Source: Neofamilia massiliensis
GTDB lineage: Bacteria; Bacillota; Clostridia; Tissierellales; Peptoniphilaceae
NCBI RefSeq assembly: GCF_001299475.1
Contig: NZ_CYUJ01000003.1
Location: 872,409 to 936,408 of the forward strand
DNA: 64,000 nt
Direction: 5' to 3'
This document shows, one piece after another, positions 32,239 through 42,042 of the stretch. Under the pieces are notes generated by a model. The model had not been told where the DNA came from, did not search any database, and worked only from the letters and a program-made list of their open reading frames with translations. The translations under genes and the position numbers were made by a program. Every line of letters starts with the position of its first letter. Position 1 is the stretch's first letter.

Positions 32239-33571
32239 ACTATTTGGAACAGACGGAGTTAGGGGACTGGCAAACACAGACCTAAGTCCAGAGTTGGCCT
32301 TTAAATTAGGCCTTTACGGAGGAGAAATTTTTAAAAAAACAGGAAATGGAGAGTTTTTATTAGGCAGGGACACTAGACTTTCAGGCCAAATGCTAAAGTC
32401 TTCACTGGCAGCAGGGCTAATGGCAGCAGGCCTAAATGTTATTGACCTAGGCATTGTTTCAACTCCCCTTGTTGCCTACCTAGTAATGGAAGGAAACTTT
32501 TCAGGCGGAGCAGTAATATCTGCCTCTCACAATCCTTACGAATACAACGGCATAAAGTTTTTTGACACAGATGGCTTTAAGCTAACAGATGACGAAGAAG
32601 ATCAAATCCAAAAGATGATTGACGAGGACTTAGTCTTAGAGAAAAATACCTTTGACAAAATCGGCAGTCTCATTGACGGCGAAGATTTAGTACATGCCTA
32701 TGAAGCTTATATGAGAAGCCTAGCAAGGACTAGTTTTAAAGGCCTAAAAATTGGAGTTGACTGTGGCAATGGAGCTACCTACAAAATGGCTCCAGAAATA
32801 TTAAAAGACCTAGGAGCAGAAGTTGTAGCTATTAATACAGATCCAGATGGAAAAAATATAAACGCCTCTTGTGGGTCGACAAATCCAGATCTAATTTCAA
32901 AGCTAGTTGTTGAAGAAAGCTGTGACCTAGGATTTTCCTTTGACGGAGATGCTGACAGACTAATAGCAGTTGACGAAAAAGGCAGGGTCATAGACGGCGA
33001 CCACATGCTGGCAATTTTTGCTAAAGACTTAATGACAAACGAAAGACTTTCTTCAAAGAGGGTTATTGGCACAGTAATGACCAACATGGGCCTAGACGAT
33101 TATCTAAGAGACCTAGGCATGGAAGTTGTAAGAAGCCAAGTTGGAGATAGGTATGTCCTAGAAGAAATGCTAAGAGGAAAGGACTCAATTGGCGGCGAAC
33201 AGTCTGGCCATATAATATTTTTAGACTACAATACAACTGGTGACGGCCTAGCTACTGGAGTTCATTTAGTAAATGCCATTTTAAGCTCAGGGGAAAAACC
33301 ATCTGTCCTAAACGACATGGTAAAGAGATATCCTCAAGTTTTAGTTAACGCCCATATAGACAACAAGAAAAAATATTCCTACATGGAAAATGATATAATA
33401 AGAAGAGAAATTGAAAAAATTGAGAGAGACTTTGGCCAAACTGGCAGGGTAGTAATTCGTCCATCAGGAACAGAGCCTCTAGTTAGAGTAATGATCGAAG
33501 GCAAGGACCAAGACCTAATTGACCAAGTGGCAAAAAAACTAGCAGCCACAATTGAGGACCAATTAAAATAA
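32231..33571 (+). CDS. glmM: Phosphoglucosamine mutase
   Basis: 446 residues. MNRLFGTDGVRG opens it; the phosphoserine loop is ISASHNP with Ser99; the magnesium site is FDGDADR; the sugar loop GGEQSGHI and the C-terminal RPSGTEPLVRVMIEG are all present. It converts glucosamine-6-P to glucosamine-1-P for UDP-GlcNAc and wall synthesis. Overlaps cca; degV follows after 17 bases, giving a probable cca-glmM-degV operon. Confidence 0.97.
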   Translation: MNRLFGTDGVRGLANTDLSPELAFKLGLYGGEIFKKTGNGEFLLGRDTRLSGQMLKSSLAAGLMAAGLNVIDLGIVSTPLVAYLVMEGNFSGGAVISASHNPYEYNGIKFFDTDGFKLTDDEEDQIQKMIDEDLVLEKNTFDKIGSLIDGEDLVHAYEAYMRSLARTSFKGLKIGVDCGNGATYKMAPEILKDLGAEVVAINTDPDGKNINASCGSTNPDLISKLVVEESCDLGFSFDGDADRLIAVDEKGRVIDGDHMLAIFAKDLMTNERLSSKRVIGTVMTNMGLDDYLRDLGMEVVRSQVGDRYVLEEMLRGKDSIGGEQSGHIIFLDYNTTGDGLATGVHLVNAILSSGEKPSVLNDMVKRYPQVLVNAHIDNKKKYSYMENDIIRREIEKIERDFGQTGRVVIRPSGTEPLVRVMIEGKDQDLIDQVAKKLAATIEDQLK

Positions 33572-33588
33572 GTAGACAGGAGTAAGTT

Positions 33589-34440
33589 ATGAGAAAATAT
33601 GCAATAGTTGCAGACACATCATGTGAAATAACTGAAGAAATGGAAAAAGATTTTAAAATAGACTTTGTTCCCTTTAAAATCGACATTGACAACCAAAACT
33701 TTGTCGACGATGAAAACTTAGATGTAGATAACTTTATAGACACTATGCTAGAATCTCCAAATCCAGTAAAGACTGCCTGTCCTTCACCTGGCGACTACCA
33801 AGAGGCTCTAGAAAAAAATGCAGATGCAGAGGAGATTTTTGTAATAACAATATCTTCAAAACTTTCAGGGTCTTATCACTCGGCCTGCATAGCTAGAGAT
33901 ATGTTTTTAGAAGACCACAAAGACAAAAAAGTTCATGTAATCGATTCAAAGTCTGCAGTTTCAGGAGAAACACTAGTTTATACAAAACTAGTTGATATCC
34001 TAAAAGAAAACCTGGTCTTTGACGAAATAGTAAAGAAAATCACAGACCTAGTAGATAATACCCAAACACTATTCGTCTTAGATGACCTATCCAACCTAAT
34101 AAAAAACGGCAGAATGAACAAGCCAGCAGGAATGCTAGCAAACTTTCTTCACATAAAACCAGTTATGAAGTCTGTTGACGGAGAAATAGAACTTCACGAA
34201 ATCGCCAGAGGCATGAACTCATCTTTAAACAAGTTAGTAAAATCCATTGGCGACTTTGTTGAAGATACAAAAAATAAGACCCTAGTAATCTCAGCAGTTA
34301 GGGCACCAGAAAGTGTAGAAAAAATCCTAGACGGAGTAAAAAAACTCTACGACTTTGCAAGAATAGAAGTAACCCAAACTAGGGGCCTATCATCAGCCTA
34401 CGCCTCAGACAAGGGCATAGTAATTGCCTTTGAAAAATAA
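33589..34440 (+). CDS. DegV-family fatty-acid-binding protein
   Basis: 283 residues. DTSCEI near the N terminus, TACPSPGDYQEAL, TISSKLSGSYHSA and the later RMNKPAGMLANFLHIKP are DegV hallmarks. The family (FakB) holds a fatty acid for phosphorylation by FakA, feeding phospholipid synthesis. No fakA is adjacent. SD AGGAG precedes the ATG. Last gene of the cca-glmM transcript, ending at a strong terminator. Confidence 0.92.
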   Translation: MRKYAIVADTSCEITEEMEKDFKIDFVPFKIDIDNQNFVDDENLDVDNFIDTMLESPNPVKTACPSPGDYQEALEKNADAEEIFVITISSKLSGSYHSACIARDMFLEDHKDKKVHVIDSKSAVSGETLVYTKLVDILKENLVFDEIVKKITDLVDNTQTLFVLDDLSNLIKNGRMNKPAGMLANFLHIKPVMKSVDGEIELHEIARGMNSSLNKLVKSIGDFVEDTKNKTLVISAVRAPESVEKILDGVKKLYDFARIEVTQTRGLSSAYASDKGIVIAFEK

Positions 34441-34460
34441 AATAAATACGCATAAAAATT

Positions 34461-34487
34461 CCAGCCTTTAAAAGAGGCTGGTTTTTT
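34461..34487 (+). terminator. Terminator after degV
   Basis: CCAGCCT / AGGCTGG stem followed by six T. Confidence 0.9.
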
Positions 34488-34500
34488 AATCTTATAAAAC

Positions 34501-35184
34501 TTATAAGTCTAAAGTAAAGACTTGGTTGTCTTTTTCAACTTCTATAAATTTTGTAAAAGGCGAAGAAAAATCTTCTGCATAGGACTTGGCAATGGAAAAG
34601 TCATCCCACATGTGCATAGGGAAAATATACCTTGGCCTAATTAAATCTATAAAATAATCGATGCCAGAGCTGGCGTAAGCTCCTAGTCTTGGATCAAGGG
34701 GGAACATAGCCAGGTCTACATTTTTTAGTTGGACCTTTTTAATTTCTTCCCTAAAGGCCTTGGTCATTTCTAGTCTTTCCTCTTCGCTGTCTTCATCCCA
34801 AATCCAAAGATTTAAATCTCCAGCGTGGAAAATTCCAACATTATCTACAAAGGCAAAGACAGAAATCCCCTTGTCAGTAGAGCCAAAGGTATTTATTTGA
34901 ATATCGCCGACAATTCTCTTGGCATTAGGGCCAATGTAATAGACATTATCTTGAAAATCTAACTTTTCATCTTCTTTAATATCAGAAGAAAGTAAAAAGC
35001 GAACATCTCCCTTTATATCTAAAATGTCTTTAGAAAAATGGTCCTTGTGAGAATGGGTCGCTATAAAGAGGCAAGGCTTATTAAATTTTGGCAAGTCGCC
35101 TTTTATATAATCAAAAACAAGTATGTGGTTGTCAGTCTCTACAAAATATCCTGAGTGACTTAGAAATTTAACTGTAACTTTCAT
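34501..35184 (-). CDS. MBL-fold metallo-hydrolase
   Basis: 227 residues from the ATG at 35184, with GGGAG nine bases upstream. Metal ligands: THSHKDH (HxHxDH), GIFHAGDLN (later His/Asp) and FPMHMWD near the end. It belongs to the YkgA/UlaG-like branch of small cytosolic MBL hydrolases; the substrate is unknown. Monocistronic, divergent from htrA and facing degV. Confidence 0.85.
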   Translation of the reverse strand: MKVTVKFLSHSGYFVETDNHILVFDYIKGDLPKFNKPCLFIATHSHKDHFSKDILDIKGDVRFLLSSDIKEDEKLDFQDNVYYIGPNAKRIVGDIQINTFGSTDKGISVFAFVDNVGIFHAGDLNLWIWDEDSEEERLEMTKAFREEIKKVQLKNVDLAMFPLDPRLGAYASSGIDYFIDLIRPRYIFPMHMWDDFSIAKSYAEDFSSPFTKFIEVEKDNQVFTLDL

Positions 35185-35334
35185 TTTTTTCAACTCCCTT
35201 AACAAAGATTATAACAAAAACACATTGGATTTTCATCATTAATCCATTAAAAATGGGTATAGTTAAAATTAGAAAAAGAGGGGAATATTAGAAAAATATT
35301 CTTTAAATTTACAAAGCATAAAGGAGGTAATCTT

Positions 35335-36642
35335 ATGGACAATTTTGATGAAAATCAAGAAATATACGAAGAAAAAAATAGAGATACAAGAACTTGGGAA
35401 GAATACAAGGCCTATGAAGACTTAAAAAGAGAGCAAAACAAAAAACCAAAAAAGAAAAAATCAGGAGCCTTTAAATTTGTAATTTTAGCCTTGGTATTTT
35501 CACTTTTAGGATCTCTAGTAGGAGCAAATATTGGTTTTAATAAAGCCTATGAAAAGTTTGAATCTATGCCAGCACCAAGTCAGGCCCAACCATCTTATAC
35601 TTTAAACCCAACTGACAACATAAACACAGTTGCAGCAGTAGCTCAAACAAATTTAGAATCAGTAGTCGGTATAACAACAAAGACTATTTTAAAAAATATC
35701 TTTAACCAAGACTATGCCAGCGAGGCTATGGGCTCAGGCTTTATAGTAGACAAGAGAGGTTATATAGTTACTAACAATCACGTAATCGAATCTTTGAAAC
35801 AAGACAATATGGGAGGCTTTGGAGGATTTTTTGGCAATCAAATGCCAAACCAAAGTGAGGAAAAAGCCTACGCAGATGAAATTGCAGTTTTATTAAATAA
35901 TGGAGCCCAAGTTCCAGCTGAAGTTGTTTGGGCAGACAAGACCTTAGATTTAGCAGTTTTAAAAATTGACACAGACCAGGAATTAAAGCCAGTAAGTCTA
36001 GGCGACTCTGACAAGTTAGTAATTGGCGAGCCAGCAATAGCAATAGGAAATCCACTTTCCCTAGAATTTCACGGCACAGTTACAGCAGGATACATTTCAG
36101 GAAAAGATAGAATTATAACAGAAGCAGACGGATCATCAATGAACCTAATTCAAACAGATGCCTCAATAAATCCAGGAAACTCTGGTGGCCCACTATTTAA
36201 CCAAAATGGAGAAGTTATTGGAGTAAACACAATGAAAATTTCCTCAGCAGAAGGTCTAGGATTTTCAATTCCAATAAATGTAGCTAAACCAATAATAAAC
36301 CAAATTATTGAAACAGGAGAATACCACAAGGTGGCCCTAGGATTTTCAGGCACAGATGTAAGAACTTACGAAAATGCCTTCCAAATTGATACAGGAGTAG
36401 AAAGTGGAGTAGTTCTTCTAAAAGTAATGCCAGGATCTCCAATAGAAAAAGCAGGTCTTGAAAAACTCGACATAATAACAAAAGTTGATGGTCAAGAAAT
36501 TACAAATGTAATGGACATCCAAAAGATCCTTTACAAGTACAAATTTGGAGACACAATTGAACTAGAATATATTAGAAACGACAGCACAAATATTGCAAAG
36601 GTCTTGTTAGAAAAATTTAATCTAAAGCAAGCAAACAAATAA
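35335..36642 (+). CDS. HtrA/DegP-type serine protease with PDZ domain
   Basis: 435 residues: cytoplasmic charged region 1-44, one membrane helix (45-66), trypsin-like domain with catalytic H149, D205 and S283 (NPGNSGGPLF), and one PDZ domain (about 340-430, GVVLLKVMPGSPIEKAGL). It degrades misfolded proteins at the outer membrane face. A Gly/Phe/Met-rich loop lies just after the catalytic His (157-172). SD AAGGAGG. Single gene with terminator. Confidence 0.95.
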   Translation: MDNFDENQEIYEEKNRDTRTWEEYKAYEDLKREQNKKPKKKKSGAFKFVILALVFSLLGSLVGANIGFNKAYEKFESMPAPSQAQPSYTLNPTDNINTVAAVAQTNLESVVGITTKTILKNIFNQDYASEAMGSGFIVDKRGYIVTNNHVIESLKQDNMGGFGGFFGNQMPNQSEEKAYADEIAVLLNNGAQVPAEVVWADKTLDLAVLKIDTDQELKPVSLGDSDKLVIGEPAIAIGNPLSLEFHGTVTAGYISGKDRIITEADGSSMNLIQTDASINPGNSGGPLFNQNGEVIGVNTMKISSAEGLGFSIPINVAKPIINQIIETGEYHKVALGFSGTDVRTYENAFQIDTGVESGVVLLKVMPGSPIEKAGLEKLDIITKVDGQEITNVMDIQKILYKYKFGDTIELEYIRNDSTNIAKVLLEKFNLKQANK

Positions 36643-36653
36643 AAATAAAAATC

Positions 36654-36682
36654 AAAGCTCTTCTTAAAGGAAGGGCTTTTTT
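36654..36682 (+). terminator. Terminator after htrA
   Basis: AAAGCTCTTC / GAAGGGCTTT stem and T-run. Confidence 0.85.
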
Positions 36683-36728
36683 CTGTTATAATAAAAGTAT
36701 AAATACATAAGGAGACTTGTGACTAGAA

Positions 36729-37229
36729 ATGAAAAAAATTAAAATAAATAAATTTAAAACTACCAAAGCCGACCTATATAACATCTTACAAAGGGAAAGA
36801 GTATTAACAAACCAGTCCTTTGATAACTTTATTGCAGATGAAAAAGTTAGCTTTAGCCAAGAAGGCGAAAAGACCCTGGTTATTTTAAAGCTAGAAGAAC
36901 TTGGATTTAAAGAGCCAGCATCTTTAAAAGAAATAATTGAAAAAGCAAAAGATAAGGGCTACAAACCCTGCCACCCAGCAGATGGTTTCTATCTTCGCCT
37001 AGACTATAAAAACCAAGAAGACTCAACCTCAAGCCCCTATGGAAAGTCAGACTCAGACTGTTCAATAACAATAATATCAGATCCAATAAGAGAAGAACAC
37101 TCCTTTCCCAAGGGCTTAAACATGAGAAAAGTCTCTGGCCAAAAATACCTAAGGGCCTATATATGCGACTACGACTACGAATTTCCACTGGACACAGAAC
37201 TTGCCTTTGCCCTTGATCAAGAAAAATAA
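36729..37229 (+). CDS. Hypothetical cytosolic protein
   Basis: 166 residues, no signal or membrane segment. It contains a pattern YKPCHPADGFYLRLDY in the middle and ends with YICDYDYEFPLDTELAFAL. I do not recognise the family. Preceded by its own weak -10 (TATAAT-like, about 36689-36698) and followed by a likely hairpin terminator. Confidence 0.7.
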   Translation: MKKIKINKFKTTKADLYNILQRERVLTNQSFDNFIADEKVSFSQEGEKTLVILKLEELGFKEPASLKEIIEKAKDKGYKPCHPADGFYLRLDYKNQEDSTSSPYGKSDSDCSITIISDPIREEHSFPKGLNMRKVSGQKYLRAYICDYDYEFPLDTELAFALDQEK

Positions 37230-37241
37230 AATAAAAAACTC

Positions 37242-37289
37242 ATATCTCCAAGATACTGGTCTGTGGACAAAATTTTGGAGGTATTTTTA
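37242..37289 (+). terminator. Likely terminator before the second ECF gene
   Basis: ATATCTCCAAGAT pairs imperfectly with ATTTTGGAGGTAT, followed by TTTTTAT. The loop is long. Confidence 0.5.
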
Positions 37290-37317
37290 TAAGTAGAAAA
37301 AATCTCAAGGAGTCCCT

Positions 37318-37866
37318 ATGCCAAGCCTAGAAAAAAACCTAGACCCAAAATACAAAGACTTAATAAACGACCTTTATAAAGACCTAAGTGGCCAGATGAA
37401 AGCTATGGCCCTAGGTCTTTTAAAGGACCCCTACCAGGCAGAAGAAGCAGTGGCCAACACTTTTGTAAAAATAATTGACCACATAGAAAAAATTTCTAAA
37501 ATTCCCTGTCCCCAAAGACAGGCCTACTGCGTTAGTATATTAAAGAATGAAACAATTAATATCCTAAGAAGAGAAAAAAACTACCAGGCCACAGAAAACT
37601 TAGACAGCTACCAAGAAAAAAGTTCACTAAGCCAAGTAGAAGCTCAAGTAATAGAAGAACTAGAGAAGACCTCTTTAAGAGAAAAGATAAAAGACCTAGA
37701 CCAGGAAGACAAGCTCCTACTAATATATAAGTACCAAGAAAACATGACCTACAAGGAAATTGGAAAAATCCTTTCAATAAGCGAAGAAGCAGCAAAAAAG
37801 AGAGGCCAAAGAATCCTAAAAAAACTAAGAGATAAATACAGAGAGGAGGGCCAAGATGAAAGATAG
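37318..37866 (+). CDS. ECF-type RNA polymerase sigma factor (copy 2)
   Basis: 182 residues with region 2 (about 15-90, KDPYQAEEAVANTFVKIID) and region 4 (about 125-178, MTYKEIGKILSISEEAAKKR). SD AAGGAG. It overlaps the anti-sigma gene by 11 bases. Same organisation and clear similarity to the pair at 9983-11219, so the two pairs arose by duplication. Which promoters it reads is not visible. Confidence 0.9.
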   Translation: MPSLEKNLDPKYKDLINDLYKDLSGQMKAMALGLLKDPYQAEEAVANTFVKIIDHIEKISKIPCPQRQAYCVSILKNETINILRREKNYQATENLDSYQEKSSLSQVEAQVIEELEKTSLREKIKDLDQEDKLLLIYKYQENMTYKEIGKILSISEEAAKKRGQRILKKLRDKYREEGQDER

Positions 37867-38800
37867 CTTTGACATAAATAGAGATCTAGCTAGAGATTTA
37901 AAAATCCTAGATTTAAAAGAGCAAAAAATTAAATACACAGACTTAAAGTTAGATCAAATAAAAAAACTTAAAGACCTAATTAAGGCCCTATCCTTTGAAG
38001 ACTCGACTATATTAATGGACAAGTACATTTATAAAACAGGACCAGAAGCCCTAGAAGAAATATTTTCCATAGAAGATGCAGAAGACGAATTTTTATATAT
38101 AAGATACATTCTATCTAGAGCCCTAGGCCTAGAAGAAGAAAAACAAATTTCAGATGAAGATTTAGAAACAGCAGCAAGGCTAGTCCTAGGAGACCAGGTA
38201 GAAGAAATCCAAGGAGCAGAAAATAAAAAACCATCAAAGACTCTTAAGAAACAAATAAAAGACCTAAGCATAGACACTGGCAGACAGGCAAGACGAGTAA
38301 TAAAAAAAGCAGCAGCAATTATTTTAATTCTCAGCTCAATAGCTGGAATGTTTTTAGCAACTAACGCCGAAGCCAGAGACAAAATTTATTCCTGGATAAT
38401 TGAAGACCGCGGAACCTATAGCATATTCAAAGCAGAAAAACCAGCAATTGAGGAAGAAATTTTAGATATTGATGACTTGAAAATAAATTATATTCCTCAA
38501 GGATTTGAACTTTTAGAAATTCAAGGAGGGAACGAAGAAAGAATATATCAATATGCAGATTATAAGAACAATAATTTAGTTATTTATTTTTCTGAGATTA
38601 TAGATAATGGAACAAATTATTACAATACAGAAGATGCAAAAATAAAAGACATAATAATTGCTGGGCATGATGGATACTATTGGGAAAGAGAAGATGGAAA
38701 TTATCTTCTATGGCAGCAAAATGGAATTGAGTGTTTTATCTCTGGAAGTATCTCCAGAGAAGAAATAATAAAAATAGGAGAAAATATTTCAAAAAAATAA
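37856..38800 (+). CDS. Anti-sigma factor with DUF4367-like extracytoplasmic domain (copy 2)
   Basis: 314 residues. Cytoplasmic part of about 145 residues, longer than in copy 1 by about 80, then one membrane helix (about 152-170) and an outer domain. RDKIYSWIIEDRGTYSIF and LDDLKINYIPQGFELLEIQ match copy 1 closely. Within the outer domain, HDGYYWEREDG and the closing EEIIKIGENISK also match. It presumably holds the overlapping sigma factor inactive until an envelope signal arrives. Confidence 0.85.
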   Translation: MKDSFDINRDLARDLKILDLKEQKIKYTDLKLDQIKKLKDLIKALSFEDSTILMDKYIYKTGPEALEEIFSIEDAEDEFLYIRYILSRALGLEEEKQISDEDLETAARLVLGDQVEEIQGAENKKPSKTLKKQIKDLSIDTGRQARRVIKKAAAIILILSSIAGMFLATNAEARDKIYSWIIEDRGTYSIFKAEKPAIEEEILDIDDLKINYIPQGFELLEIQGGNEERIYQYADYKNNNLVIYFSEIIDNGTNYYNTEDAKIKDIIIAGHDGYYWEREDGNYLLWQQNGIECFISGSISREEIIKIGENISKK

Positions 38801-38857
38801 AAATTTTTGTCCCCTTTTTACTCCTTATAACGTTAGTAGTGTAGAGGAGGTGAGAAA

Positions 38858-39286
38858 ATGGAAAAGATGAAAACATCTTACAAAATCCAATTAGGTCTAG
38901 CTACTTTAGTATGCCTAATAACAATAGTAGCAACATTTATCTATGACTTTGTCGATGATTCTTATGTTTATGCTTGGTGGAAGCATAAGCCGTTTATGTA
39001 CTTTATTGCAGCTTATTTAATTTTGCAATACTATAGCCCATTTTATAAGATTTCAAAATACAAGCATAAGTGGTTTTTCATAATCCCTTTAGTGTGCATC
39101 TTTATTTTTGCAATGATGGGAAGTGGTGGAGATAATTTTGCAAGCAGGGCCTTGGACAAACCTCTAGTAGACTTTATCCTTCAAACAGCTATCTCTATTT
39201 CATTCTTTTTACTTTTCCTTCTTAGCTATTTGCAAATAAAAAGGGAAGGTGAAGGAGAAGAGGAAGAAAGAGATTTTTTATTATAG
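38858..39286 (+). CDS. Four-span membrane protein, unknown
   Basis: 142 residues with hydrophobic segments at about 10-30, 43-58, 70-88 and 105-127 and a highly acidic Glu/Gly tail (GEGEEEERDF). Strong SD (GGAGGTGAG). No family recognised. It follows the second ECF/anti-sigma pair, as small membrane genes also follow the first, so it may be a target of that sigma factor (inference). Confidence 0.7.
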   Translation: MEKMKTSYKIQLGLATLVCLITIVATFIYDFVDDSYVYAWWKHKPFMYFIAAYLILQYYSPFYKISKYKHKWFFIIPLVCIFIFAMMGSGGDNFASRALDKPLVDFILQTAISISFFLLFLLSYLQIKREGEGEEEERDFLL

Positions 39287-39361
39287 GGATGTGTTATAAT
39301 TATATAAAAGAATATGGCTATTAGAAAATAAAATTTGAAAAATGAGTGGGAGGATTCTATA

Positions 39362-39544
39362 GTGTATATATTTTTATCAGTGCTAGCAGGTTTGGCTGTC
39401 CAGTATATTATTCTATTTTTGTCAAATGGGAAGATACAAGGAAGTGCTGGGGTAATTGTTACTATGGGCTTATTAGCATCACATCTTTCAAAGAAAATTG
39501 ATAAGATCAATGAAAAGACTAACGAAGAAAAGCAAGAAGACTAA
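39362..39544 (+). CDS. Small membrane protein, unknown (GTG start)
   Basis: 60 residues from the GTG at 39362, chosen because GGGAGG (39348-39353) is eight bases upstream; a TTG 27 bases earlier has no ribosome site. Two hydrophobic stretches, then a Lys/Glu-rich tail. It resembles small holin-like or phage-like hydrophobic proteins only in general form. A hairpin terminator follows. Confidence 0.55.
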   Translation: MYIFLSVLAGLAVQYIILFLSNGKIQGSAGVIVTMGLLASHLSKKIDKINEKTNEEKQED

Positions 39545-39630
39545 GACCATATTTATAGAATTATGCTGCTAGCTTGTAGTTAATTTTCTTATACCTTCTT
39601 GAAGCAAAATAAAACCAAATATAAAAACCA

Positions 39631-39665
39631 AAGATCTAAGATAAAAATTCTTAGGTCTTTTTTTA
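39631..39665 (+). terminator. Terminator upstream of alr
   Basis: AAGATCTAAGA / TCTTAGGTCTT stem followed by seven T. Confidence 0.8.
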
Positions 39666-39702
39666 ATAATTTTAGCCAGACTTAATATTTTCAAGTAATT
39701 TG

Positions 39703-39711
39703 TGCTATAAT
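39703..39711 (+). promoter_or_regulatory. Extended -10 promoter of alr
   Basis: TGCTATAAT (TGn-TATAAT), 30 bases before the GTG start. Confidence 0.55.
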
Positions 39712-39741
39712 AATAGGAAATGATTTTTTAGGAGTGTAAGC

Positions 39742-40911
39742 GTGCTAGAACTATCCGATATTCGTCCTGGCTATTTAGAAGTTGATGTAGACAGGGTTTT
39801 AGAAAATATAAGATTAATAAGAAAGCGTTTGGGGCCAGATGTTAAGTTAATGGTTCCTGTTAAGGGAAATTTTTATGGTCTGGGAGTGAGGGGACTGCTT
39901 CCCCTTATTGATGACCAAGTTGACTACTATGCCTTGGCCTTAGTTTCCGAAGCTCTTGAAGTTAGACGGCTAGGATCGACTAAGGAAATTTTACTCTTAT
40001 CCTATACGCCAAGAAGTCAGTACAAGTATCTACTAGACTATAATCTTATGCCAAGTATTTTTTCTTACGAAGATGCTAAGGTTCTTTCAGACCTAGCTGA
40101 AGAGAGAAATAAGGTTCACACCATTCATCTAGCCTTAGACACTGGCATGACTAGAATTGGTTTTGACCTTTCTGACCAGTCGCTAGCTGATATTGAAAAA
40201 ATTTCTAAACTAAGGGGCCTTAAAATCGGAGGAATCTTTACCCACTTTACTTCTTCTGAAGAAAGGGACAAGGAAACATCTTATAAACAGGCAAAGGCTT
40301 ATTTAGATTTTATAAATAAACTTGAAGCTAGGGGAGTGGACCTAGGTCTTAAACACACTTCTAACTCTGGTGCTGTTGTATCCCTACCTGAGTACAATCA
40401 CAACCTAGTTAGACCTGGGTCATCAGTTATGGGCCTAGTAGAAGAGCCTGAAAAATATTCAAATCTTCCAGTTCTTCCAACTTGTCAATTGAAAACGAAA
40501 ATTGTCAGGATCAGAACTGTCGACAAGGGAACAAAAATTTCCTATAACGGCACCTACACAGTTGAAAAAGACGGGACAAAAATCGCCACCCTTGCCCTAG
40601 GCTATGCCGACGGAATAAAAAGACAAATGGCCAATGTTGGCGAAGTTTTAATTAAGGGAAAGAGGGCCAAAATCCGTGGGAAAATTTGTATGGACCAATT
40701 TATGGTCGACGTTACAGATATTGACTGCCAAGTTGGAGATGAGGTTATAGTCTTTGGCTATGAAGAAAATGCCCCTGTAATTGGAGATGTTGCAGGCTGG
40801 TCTAACACATGTAAAATCGATATTATTTCTTCAATTTCTCATAGGGTTCCAAGGGTCTATATTAAAGATGGGAGACCTGTAAAAATTATAGATTATCTAC
40901 TTGATAAATAG
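39742..40911 (+). CDS. alr: Alanine racemase
   Basis: 389 residues starting at GTG with SD AGGAG. PLP lysine K41 lies in VKGNFYGLG (usual VKANAYGHG, so two changes). The N-terminal TIM barrel follows (LALDTGMTRIGF, GIFTHFTSSEE, HTSNSGAV) and the C-terminal domain has ISYNGTY with the catalytic Tyr and LALGYADGIKR. It makes D-alanine for the cell wall. Own promoter and terminator. Confidence 0.94.
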   Translation: MLELSDIRPGYLEVDVDRVLENIRLIRKRLGPDVKLMVPVKGNFYGLGVRGLLPLIDDQVDYYALALVSEALEVRRLGSTKEILLLSYTPRSQYKYLLDYNLMPSIFSYEDAKVLSDLAEERNKVHTIHLALDTGMTRIGFDLSDQSLADIEKISKLRGLKIGGIFTHFTSSEERDKETSYKQAKAYLDFINKLEARGVDLGLKHTSNSGAVVSLPEYNHNLVRPGSSVMGLVEEPEKYSNLPVLPTCQLKTKIVRIRTVDKGTKISYNGTYTVEKDGTKIATLALGYADGIKRQMANVGEVLIKGKRAKIRGKICMDQFMVDVTDIDCQVGDEVIVFGYEENAPVIGDVAGWSNTCKIDIISSISHRVPRVYIKDGRPVKIIDYLLDK

Positions 40912-40915
40912 ATTT

Positions 40916-40937
40916 AAGGGCTGAGGCCCTTTTTTCT
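40916..40937 (+). terminator. Terminator after alr
   Basis: AAGGGC / GCCCTT stem with a TGAG loop and T-run. Confidence 0.85.
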
Positions 40938-41020
40938 TTATAGTTTTTTAAGAAATTCTTTATTTATTCAAAAGGACTTAAGGTTTTAAAAGACTTATAC
41001 TCAATTTATGAGGTGAAAAA

Positions 41021-41968
41021 ATGAAAAAGCTTACTAAAGTTATAGGAATATTAATATTAATTTGCTTAGGCCTAGGTCTGTTGCTGCCAGCTATTTTTTC
41101 TAGTCTAGGCTATAATTTTTATGTTCTTCCACCAAGTTTAGAAAGATTAGGAAGAGATGGAATAAATAAAATGGACAAATTTGGAATTTATTCTTCTACT
41201 AGCCAGTGGACAGCAGCTAAGACTTCCTACTTAGACAAGGTTAAAGCTATTGAAAGCGAGAAAGACCTAGTAAAACTATTAAATGACGCAGCTAAAATAG
41301 CTGGAGGAAAGCATTCTGCAGCCTTTACTTTGCAAACAGAAGAAGAAAGAGAAAAGTCTTACATTGAACCTAGCATAAAAAGACAAGGAGACTTAGTCTA
41401 CATTAAGGTCCCAGAATTTGTTTCTACTAGTGAAAGGGAAGAAGCCTATGCAAATAAAATTTCAGCAGCCCTTGAAGGCGGTCAAATAAAAAAAGTAATA
41501 GTTGACCTAAGAGACAATCCAGGTGGATCTATGTATCCAATGCTTCTTGGCTTATCTCCTCTTTTTCCAGATGGACGAATATTTTCTCTTGTAGATAAAA
41601 ACAACAAAGAGACCTTGACTATAGACCTAGAAAATGGAAAGATAAAATCATATCATGGATTGGAAGTTTCTAATAAGAATAAACTGACAGATACAAAAAT
41701 TGCAGTTTTAATTGGACCTAATACAGGTTCATCTGGAGAAGCGACCTTACTTGCTTTTAAAGGCTTAGAAAATGTCAGGACCTTTGGAACAGATACAGCA
41801 GGCTATCTTTCTGTCAACCAAAGTTTTCCCTTGTGGGAAAATATTATGCTAAATCTAACTGTTGGATTTTTTAAAGACAGACAAGGAAATATTTATGGAG
41901 AAGAAAGCCTAAGTCCAGATTTAGTTACTGAAGATCCTTACCAAGCCGCTATAGACTGGCTAAACTAA
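41021..41968 (+). CDS. S41-family peptidase (C-terminal processing protease-like)
   Basis: 315 residues. Signal anchor (about 5-28), then a helical region and the S41 core: VIVDLRDNPGGSMYPML, the nucleophile region TGSSGEATLLAFKG and TAGYLSVNQ. No PDZ domain is evident, so this is a short S41 protein rather than a full CtpA. Located outside the membrane, it may trim proteins or wall-associated peptides. SD GAGGTG. Confidence 0.85.
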   Translation: MKKLTKVIGILILICLGLGLLLPAIFSSLGYNFYVLPPSLERLGRDGINKMDKFGIYSSTSQWTAAKTSYLDKVKAIESEKDLVKLLNDAAKIAGGKHSAAFTLQTEEEREKSYIEPSIKRQGDLVYIKVPEFVSTSEREEAYANKISAALEGGQIKKVIVDLRDNPGGSMYPMLLGLSPLFPDGRIFSLVDKNNKETLTIDLENGKIKSYHGLEVSNKNKLTDTKIAVLIGPNTGSSGEATLLAFKGLENVRTFGTDTAGYLSVNQSFPLWENIMLNLTVGFFKDRQGNIYGEESLSPDLVTEDPYQAAIDWLN

Positions 41969-42042
41969 GAAATAAAGCAAATAAAAAAGTAACCTGTAAA
42001 TCTTTGTCTTCAAAATTTAATAAAAATAACACACTTTACAAG

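Noticed and set aside
39226-39510. Minus-strand 94-residue frame
   Set aside because: Overlaps two better supported plus-strand genes and has no SD.
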